Assembly (NCBI GenBank): GCA_001776475.1 | Contig: MFBQ01000047.1 | Location: 1,845 to 10,912 of the forward strand | DNA length: 9,068 nucleotides | Direction: 5' to 3' | Origin: Candidatus Curtissbacteria bacterium RIFCSPLOWO2_01_FULL_41_18 | Lineage (GTDB): Bacteria; Patescibacteriota; Microgenomatia; Curtissbacterales; GWA2-41-24 | Shown: positions 5,198 through 9,068 of the stretch, one piece after another | How the letters are laid out: each line of letters starts with the position of its first letter | How positions within the stretch are numbered: the first letter of the stretch is position 1 | Position numbers and translations under genes: made by a program | The notes under the pieces: generated by a model | Database searches by the model: none | What the model was told of the DNA's origin: nothing | Seen by the model: the letters and a program-made list of their open reading frames with translations, nothing else

Positions 5198-5815
5198 ATG
5201 AAAGTTCCGAAAAGCGTTGCGAATTTAATTGAAGCATTTGAGCAGTTGCCGGGAATTGGGCCAAAGACAGCGGCCAGACTTACTTATTATCTTTTGCATG
5301 CGCCTGACAGTCTTAGTCAGAAGTTCTCGGAGGCGTTGGGGGAGCTTAAAACTAAAACCAAAATCTGCTCAATCTGCCAGAATATAACTGAGACTGATCC
5401 CTGCGAGGTTTGCGAGGATGTAAGCAGAGACAGGTCAATAATTTGCGTGGTTGAGGATCCTTTAGACGTTTGGGCGATAGAGAAAAGCGGTTCGTTTAAC
5501 GGTCTTTACCATGTTTTGCACGGGGTGATTGCGCCACTGGATAATATCGGGCCGGAAGAGCTGAAGATAAGAGAACTTTTGCCACGGCTTAAAGATCCTT
5601 CGACAAGCTCAGGACGATCTCCTATAAAGGAGATCGTTTTAGCAACTAATCCCTCGATGGAGGGTGAGGCTACAGCGATGTATATCCAAAGGTTAGTTAA
5701 ACCTTTAAAAATTCGCACGACGCGTATTGCCCGCGGCATTCCAATAGGGGCAGAGCTTGAATATGCAGATGAGGTTACATTAAGACGCGCGTTTGAAGGA
5801 AGAAAAGATTTCTAG
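5198..5815 (+). CDS. recR: Recombination mediator RecR, with a 9-codon repeat insertion
   Basis: RecR works with RecO and RecF to load RecA at single-strand gaps. The helix-hairpin-helix segment (L-P-G-I-G-P-K-T-A) is at about residues 18-26. The zinc finger is C57, C60, C69 and C72, matching the E. coli numbering exactly. The Toprim domain follows, with V-V-E-D-P-L-D-V-W-A-I-E and A-T-N-P-S-M-E-G-E-A-T-A, and the C-terminus R-G-I-P-I-G-A-E-L-E-Y-A-D is conserved. The odd feature is P134-P142 (P-S-T-S-S-G-R-S-P), inserted between R-L-K-D and I-K-E-I-V; other RecR proteins have only two to four residues there. The insert comes from a mobile-looking repeat at 5597-5637. The rest of the gene is intact, so the protein should be functional. 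No Shine-Dalgarno sequence precedes the ATG; two degenerate copies of the same repeat do. Confidence 0.97.
   Translation: MKVPKSVANLIEAFEQLPGIGPKTAARLTYYLLHAPDSLSQKFSEALGELKTKTKICSICQNITETDPCEVCEDVSRDRSIICVVEDPLDVWAIEKSGSFNGLYHVLHGVIAPLDNIGPEELKIRELLPRLKDPSTSSGRSPIKEIVLATNPSMEGEATAMYIQRLVKPLKIRTTRIARGIPIGAELEYADEVTLRRAFEGRKDF
5597..5637 (+). repeat. CCTTCGAC-type repeat plus perfect hairpin inside recR
   Basis: The core CCTTCGACAAGCTCAGG (5597-5613) is followed at once by a perfect 10-bp inverted repeat: ACGATCTCCT (5614-5623), loop ATAA, AGGAGATCGT (5628-5637). The right arm encodes the conserved K-E-I-V of RecR, so it is probably original host sequence, and the left arm is part of the insert. 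Removing 5597-5623 (27 nt) restores a normal RecR frame. Confidence 0.8.
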
Positions 5816-5821
5816 TAGTTA

Positions 5822-5879
5822 AATTGTTTAATTGCTTCATTGTTTGTTTGAAGTTTCCTGTTTATAGTTTATGGTTTAT
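5822..5879 (+). repeat. Two short-period AT-rich arrays before the coiled-coil gene
   Basis: AATTGTTT, AATTGCTT, CATTGTTT and GTTTGAAG follow one another in 8-bp steps (5822-5853). TGTTTAT, AGTTTAT and GGTTTAT follow in 7-bp steps (5859-5879). The second array ends nine bases before the ATG at 5889. The 73-bp gap after recR consists almost wholly of these arrays. Confidence 0.7.
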
Positions 5880-5888
5880 GATTGAATT

Positions 5889-6302
5889 ATGGACACGTCG
5901 GATGTTGGCGCAGAAGTTGGTGGAGTTGTTTCCAACGCGGGTGGAAGTATTGTAAACGAACTTAGAAAAATTGGGCAAACTGCATTCTCCCAGATTTTAG
6001 GAACACATCCTACCGACCAAATTCCAGATAAAGATGAACTAGCCGAAATGGCCAAGAAGGATGAGAAATTCAGTATAGAGGAACAAGCCAAGATTCATGC
6101 AAAAATTAAGGCGATATATGAGGAATTTGAGGCCATGAAGAAAAAGAAGCAGCAAGAGAAAGAAGCAGCCAAAAAAGTACAGGAAGAAGAAGCAAAGAAA
6201 CTTGAAGAATTGAGTGAAGAACGGGTCAAAGAGCAAGAGCTGGCTGTCAATCCGGCGATACAAAAGACGAAGGCGGAGATCAAGAATTACGGTGCGGAAT
6301 AA
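5889..6302 (+). CDS. Charged coiled-coil protein of unknown function
   Basis: The protein has 137 residues and no recognised family. The N-terminal third is glycine/valine-rich and neutral (D-V-G-A-E-V-G-G-V-V-S-N-A-G-G). A short conserved-looking block follows, G-Q-T-A-F-S-Q-I-L-G-T-H-P. From about residue 50 to 120 the sequence is dense in K, E, Q and A with hydrophobic residues at heptad-like spacing, which predicts a long helix or coiled coil. There is no signal peptide or membrane segment, so the protein is probably cytoplasmic. The C-terminus K-N-Y-G-A-E lies in a sequence that is duplicated just downstream. The upstream gap is filled with short-period repeats. The gene is on the same strand as recR and could be transcribed with it. 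Confidence 0.8.
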   Translation: MDTSDVGAEVGGVVSNAGGSIVNELRKIGQTAFSQILGTHPTDQIPDKDELAEMAKKDEKFSIEEQAKIHAKIKAIYEEFEAMKKKKQQEKEAAKKVQEEEAKKLEELSEERVKEQELAVNPAIQKTKAEIKNYGAE

Positions 6303-6366
6303 TTCTTTGCGCTCTTCGCTTCGCTGCGGGGCTAAAAGAATTACGGCGCAGAGTAATTCTTTGCGC
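6282..6366. terminator. Duplicated 31-bp palindromic repeat between convergent genes, possible bidirectional terminator
   Basis: A 31-bp sequence at 6282-6312 recurs at 6336-6366 with three differences. Each copy is a hairpin: AAGAATTA (6282-6289) with TAATTCTT (6300-6307), and AAAGAATTAC (6335-6344) with GTAATTCTTT (6353-6362) around an 8-nt loop. They lie across the junction of two converging genes (stops at 6302 and 6378). The A/T-rich stems could serve as a weak terminator on either strand. The first copy includes the last six codons of the coiled-coil gene. Confidence 0.55.
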
Positions 6367-6377
6367 GTTGCTAAAAA

Positions 6378-7664
6378 CTACTTGGTCGAATAAGAATTAG
6401 CGCTTAGGTGAGAGGCAAATTCTTGTACCCATGTTTTTGCTACACTCCTTGGTAAGCTTACAGAAACAATATGCGATCCTGATTCTTTTAGAACCGCATC
6501 TTTGCTGAGTTTTAGGATTTCACTAATTTCACGGTGAGTAGGTACTGGGTGAGATGAGGTAAGAGTTCTTGATTGTTCTGCTAGTCTTCTTATAAAATCG
6601 TCTTTTATTGATTCCAAGGATTCCTGTTTGCAGTTCCAAGCAGCGTCCATAAATTCTCTAAAATTACTCAAGAAGAGCCTTCTTGAGCTGGGAGGCGGCA
6701 AGGTCCAAATACAACTCTGAGGTTTAAAATCAGGAAGAAAAGTTGCATTTACCTTATTAAAGAATTTGTCTTCATTGAAATCAATAAAATTTAGAGCCAT
6801 AACTCCCAGTAGCGCTGCTCCTTTGTCTTCGGTTATTAGAGGGAATTCCACAAAAAGGTTGTAAGGGTTACCATCAGGTAAAAATTTCCAAAGATCTCTT
6901 TTAAAAGTGTCTTGAATTTCAGCCTTTCTTCTTTGATCGAACTTTGAGCCTTTGACAGTGTCCACCGCAAGTAAAGGCACTATTGGATCGCCTAGATTAT
7001 AAAAGGCTCCAGTTATATCATGTGCTGCACGGCCTGAAATTACAGTGTCAATCAGTATGATCTGGGAGTCTGGGTTGGGGAGAAATGATTCAAGAGATTC
7101 AACTATTTGATTTGGATTAAGGTGAGAAGGATCTCCATTGTGCGCTTTAAGTTTTTTCATTAAAAATTTATACCACTCAAAGTCTTGTCTTCCACCGTTC
7201 ATTCTTTTTACAAGATGCAGAACGGATCTAGCGCAAGAGACTCTGAGCTCCTTCGCGAGTTTCTCGTCATCAGTATTTTCCAAAGATACATCTGCGGTAA
7301 AGGGGAACAGAATAACATCTACTGTGGTCAGATTGTCTGGTTGGTCTGTACCTTTTTGTTCAAGGAAATCAAAAATGCCTTTAGGATAATATCGCGCGTT
7401 TTTGCCGTTTAATGGGGAGGCCTCGCCATGCAGTTCGTCTAGAAACCGTTTTGCTTCCAAGAATATAGGTACTGCTCCGCGGGATGGTATAAGAATTACG
7501 GGTCTTTTGCCGCCTTCGCCGACTTTCTCAATTATAGTGTCAAGTCTTACGGCTAGCTCCTCACAGCCAGAAATATAAGCTTCAAGACTTCTTCGGGTAA
7601 TTTCGCGCGCTTCTATGGGAGTTTCTATCCGGTCTAATTGACGGACCACTCTATCCACCATCAT
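6378..7664 (-). CDS. Phosphoribosyltransferase-like protein with a possible C-terminal helix-turn-helix, function unknown
   Basis: The protein has 428 residues and I do not recognise the family. Two segments recall type I phosphoribosyltransferases: R-P-V-I-L-I-P-S-R-G-A-V-P (54-66), like the family's 'iPRGGvp' strand-turn, and Q-I-I-L-I-D-T-V-I-S-G-R-A (201-213), like the PRPP-binding '(hydrophobic)4-D-D-x-x-x-T-G' motif. The second acid is Thr207 and T-G is S-G, so PRPP binding or catalysis may be lost or altered. About 140 residues separate the two, longer than usual. Near the C-terminus, P-T-H-R-E-I-S-E-I-L-K-L-S-K-D-A-V-L-K-E (about 375-394) looks like a helix-turn-helix. No signal peptide or membrane helix is seen. 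The gene is divergent from cysS, convergent with the coiled-coil gene, and has its own strong promoter that predicts a leaderless mRNA. ATG 7661 (second Met) is an equally good start. Confidence 0.8.
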   Translation of the reverse strand: MMVDRVVRQLDRIETPIEAREITRRSLEAYISGCEELAVRLDTIIEKVGEGGKRPVILIPSRGAVPIFLEAKRFLDELHGEASPLNGKNARYYPKGIFDFLEQKGTDQPDNLTTVDVILFPFTADVSLENTDDEKLAKELRVSCARSVLHLVKRMNGGRQDFEWYKFLMKKLKAHNGDPSHLNPNQIVESLESFLPNPDSQIILIDTVISGRAAHDITGAFYNLGDPIVPLLAVDTVKGSKFDQRRKAEIQDTFKRDLWKFLPDGNPYNLFVEFPLITEDKGAALLGVMALNFIDFNEDKFFNKVNATFLPDFKPQSCIWTLPPPSSRRLFLSNFREFMDAAWNCKQESLESIKDDFIRRLAEQSRTLTSSHPVPTHREISEILKLSKDAVLKESGSHIVSVSLPRSVAKTWVQEFASHLSANSYSTK

Positions 7665-7667
7665 AGC

Positions 7668-7696
7668 ATGATAACAGGTACGGAATGTCTTGTCAA
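7668..7696 (-). promoter_or_regulatory. Strong promoter for the 428-residue gene, predicting a leaderless mRNA
   Basis: On the minus strand a perfect TTGACA (7696-7691), a 17-bp spacer and TATCAT (7673-7668, five of six) form the best promoter in the window. The expected transcription start, 6-8 bases after the -10, falls at 7662-7660, on or next to the two tandem ATG codons at 7664 and 7661. Confidence 0.7.
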
Positions 7697-7706
7697 AACT
7701 ATAAGA

Positions 7707-7712
7707 TATAAT
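7707..7712 (+). promoter_or_regulatory. Candidate -10 element for cysS
   Basis: A perfect TATAAT lies 22 bp before the cysS ATG. A TTGTCA at 7690-7695 is only 11 bp upstream, too close to be its -35, and the proper -35 position is poor. A leader of about 15 nt without a Shine-Dalgarno sequence would result. Confidence 0.4.
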
Positions 7713-7734
7713 ACCTATCTGTTACAATAACTTT

Positions 7735-9068
7735 ATGCTCAGGTTTTTTAATTATCTTTCCAGAAAGGTTGAAGAGTTTAAACCAATTTCAGATGTAGTA
7801 GGGCTTTATACCTGTGGGCCGACGGTTTACGATTTTGTGCATATCGGTAATTGGCGCACTTTCGTGTTTGAGGATGTTTTGAAGCGAGCCCTGCTTTTTA
7901 ACGGTTACAAAGTCAAGCACATAATGAATATTACCAATATCGACGACAAGATTATTAAGAGAAGTAGAGAACAGAGGATAGAGTTAAGGGAGTTTACGGC
8001 AAAATATGAGAGTGCATTTTTTGCCGATCTTACAAAATTGAATATTTTAAAGGCAGACGAGTACCCGAGGGCTACAGAACATATCACTTCGATGATTCGA
8101 ATTATCGAAGTGCTTTTAAAAAAGGGACTGGCTTATGAAAAAGAAGGGTCTGTTTATTTTGCGATTGAAAAGTTTGCAGATTATGGAAAGTTGTCGGGTA
8201 CAAATATTCGCGGAGTGAAAGCCGGGGCGCGCGTCGATGTTGATGAATACGATAAAGATAACCCACAGGATTTTGCCCTTTGGAAAAAAGAAAGTGAGGA
8301 TGCTAAAACTGGCGGTGAAGCGTTTGATTCACCATGGGGAATCGGCAGGCCGGGGTGGCATATTGAATGTTCTGCGATGAGTATGCAGTATTTAGGTGAC
8401 CCTTCGACTGACTCAGGACGAAAACTTGAGAGTTTTCGGACCATTGATATTCACAGTGGCGGTGTCGATCTACTTTTTCCCCACCACGAAAACGAAATTG
8501 CCCAAAGTGAAGGGGCAACAGGCAAAAAGTTTGTGAATTTTTGGCTGGAAGGAGAACATCTTTTGGTAGATGGACAAAAGATGGCCAAGAGATTAGGCAA
8601 TATTTTTACAATAGGGGATATTGAGAAAAAGGATTTTGATCCTTTGACACTTCGTTATTTATTTTTGACCGCCCACTGGCGATCAAAACTTAACTTCACT
8701 TGGCAAAGTTTAGAGTCTTCCCACAATGCTCTTAATAACCTGCGTCAGGAAATTTCAACTTGGGACGATCCAAAGGTTGGTCGTTTAGACTCTGAGAGTC
8801 TTCAGACTCGAATGAGTTGTGCAGAATTCGAGGGGAACTTTCGCGAGGCAGTCGATAATGATCTTGATATGCCAAGGGCGTTGGCTGTAATGTGGAAAAT
8901 GGTCAAAAGCGATTACCCGACTGGTGCCAAACATCAATCGATTCTGGTGATGGACAAAGTTTTGGGGTTGGGGCTTGACCAAATTCAGAAAACAGAATTG
9001 CCTAAGGGTGCAAAAGAACTAATTGCCCAGCGCGAACAGCTAAGAGCGGAAGGAAACTTTAGGGCATC
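7735..9068 (+). CDS. cysS: Cysteinyl-tRNA synthetase (3' end outside window), with a 13-codon insertion
   Basis: CysS charges tRNA-Cys with cysteine. The class I signature is present: T-C-G-P-T-V-Y with zinc ligand C27 and the HIGH-type motif H36-I-G-N39. The remaining zinc ligands are C212 in I-E-C-S-A-M, and H250 and E254 in P-H-H-E-N-E. The distance C212-H250 is 38 residues against 25 in E. coli (C209-H234), exactly 13 more. The extra residues are P223-R235, between L-G-D and T-I-D-I-H, encoded by a repeat element. The KMSKS loop reads K-M-A-K-R (282-286), a variant with the serines replaced but both lysines kept. The frame is open to the window end, so the C-terminal tRNA-binding part is incomplete here. 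The ATG at 7735 has no Shine-Dalgarno sequence. Confidence 0.96.
   Translation, partial: MLRFFNYLSRKVEEFKPISDVVGLYTCGPTVYDFVHIGNWRTFVFEDVLKRALLFNGYKVKHIMNITNIDDKIIKRSREQRIELREFTAKYESAFFADLTKLNILKADEYPRATEHITSMIRIIEVLLKKGLAYEKEGSVYFAIEKFADYGKLSGTNIRGVKAGARVDVDEYDKDNPQDFALWKKESEDAKTGGEAFDSPWGIGRPGWHIECSAMSMQYLGDPSTDSGRKLESFRTIDIHSGGVDLLFPHHENEIAQSEGATGKKFVNFWLEGEHLLVDGQKMAKRLGNIFTIGDIEKKDFDPLTLRYLFLTAHWRSKLNFTWQSLESSHNALNNLRQEISTWDDPKVGRLDSESLQTRMSCAEFEGNFREAVDNDLDMPRALAVMWKMVKSDYPTGAKHQSILVMDKVLGLGLDQIQKTELPKGAKELIAQREQLRAEGNFRA
8401..8439 (+). repeat. CCTTCGAC-type repeat plus perfect hairpin inside cysS
   Basis: The core CCTTCGACTGACTCAGGACG (8401-8420) differs from the recR copy only at the three central bases. 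It runs into a perfect 8-bp inverted repeat: CGAAAACT (8419-8426), loop TGAG, AGTTTTCG (8431-8438). Removing these 39 nt leaves L-G-D-T-I-D-I-H, the normal CysS spacing. AC stands on both sides of the 39 bp or its edge (8399-8400 and 8440-8441), a possible 2-bp target duplication. Confidence 0.8.

Overview
The window reads as chromosomal core DNA of a bacterium with a small, tightly packed genome. It uses the standard bacterial code: TGA is a working stop in ybeY and dnaX and tryptophan is TGG. The most likely source is a member of the Candidate Phyla Radiation (Patescibacteria, perhaps Microgenomates-like). The reasons are short versions of core proteins, one- or two-base gene junctions, no convincing Shine-Dalgarno sequence before any start, and small lipoprotein or membrane genes of unknown function between housekeeping genes. 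This placement is inferred from style, not from a marker gene.

Layout, left to right. The 3' part of ybeY (rRNA maturation) is followed by dnaX (clamp loader), a lipoprotein overlapping dnaX by 4 bp, a four-helix membrane protein, a membrane-anchored RskA-like domain protein, and a small nucleotidyltransferase (FAD synthase/TagD type). Then come hpf (ribosome hibernation, minus strand, convergent), ybaB, recR, a charged coiled-coil protein, a 428-residue protein with a degenerate phosphoribosyltransferase-like signature (minus strand), and cysS, which runs off the right end. dnaX, ybaB and recR form one replication/repair cluster in many bacteria; here about 2.7 kb carrying five genes lies between dnaX and ybaB.

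The most unusual content is repeat structure. (1) A small repeat with core CCTTCGAC-NNN-CTCAGGA, followed by a perfect hairpin, sits in frame inside recR (9 extra codons) and cysS (13 extra codons). Both copies are read in the same phase as P-S-T-x-S-G-R. A related inverted pair forms a 119-bp imperfect palindrome before the nucleotidyltransferase gene, and two degenerate tandem copies abut the recR start. dnaX carries a different repeat-rich insert, about 22 codons long, inside its zinc finger. (2) Degenerate tandem arrays with a 7-8 bp period end at or close to the start codons of dnaX, hpf, ybaB and the coiled-coil gene. The hpf and ybaB arrays are 5 x 8 bp each, belong to one family and are mirror images around the divergent promoters. 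(3) The 3' end of the coiled-coil gene is duplicated 54 bp downstream with only synonymous differences, and each copy is a palindrome.

Promoter-like sites are visible for several units. The best is TTGACA-N17-TATCAT before the minus-strand 428-residue gene; it would start transcription at or next to the ATG, so that mRNA is probably leaderless. No tRNA, rRNA, CRISPR array, transposase or gene-free stretch over 300 bp was seen.
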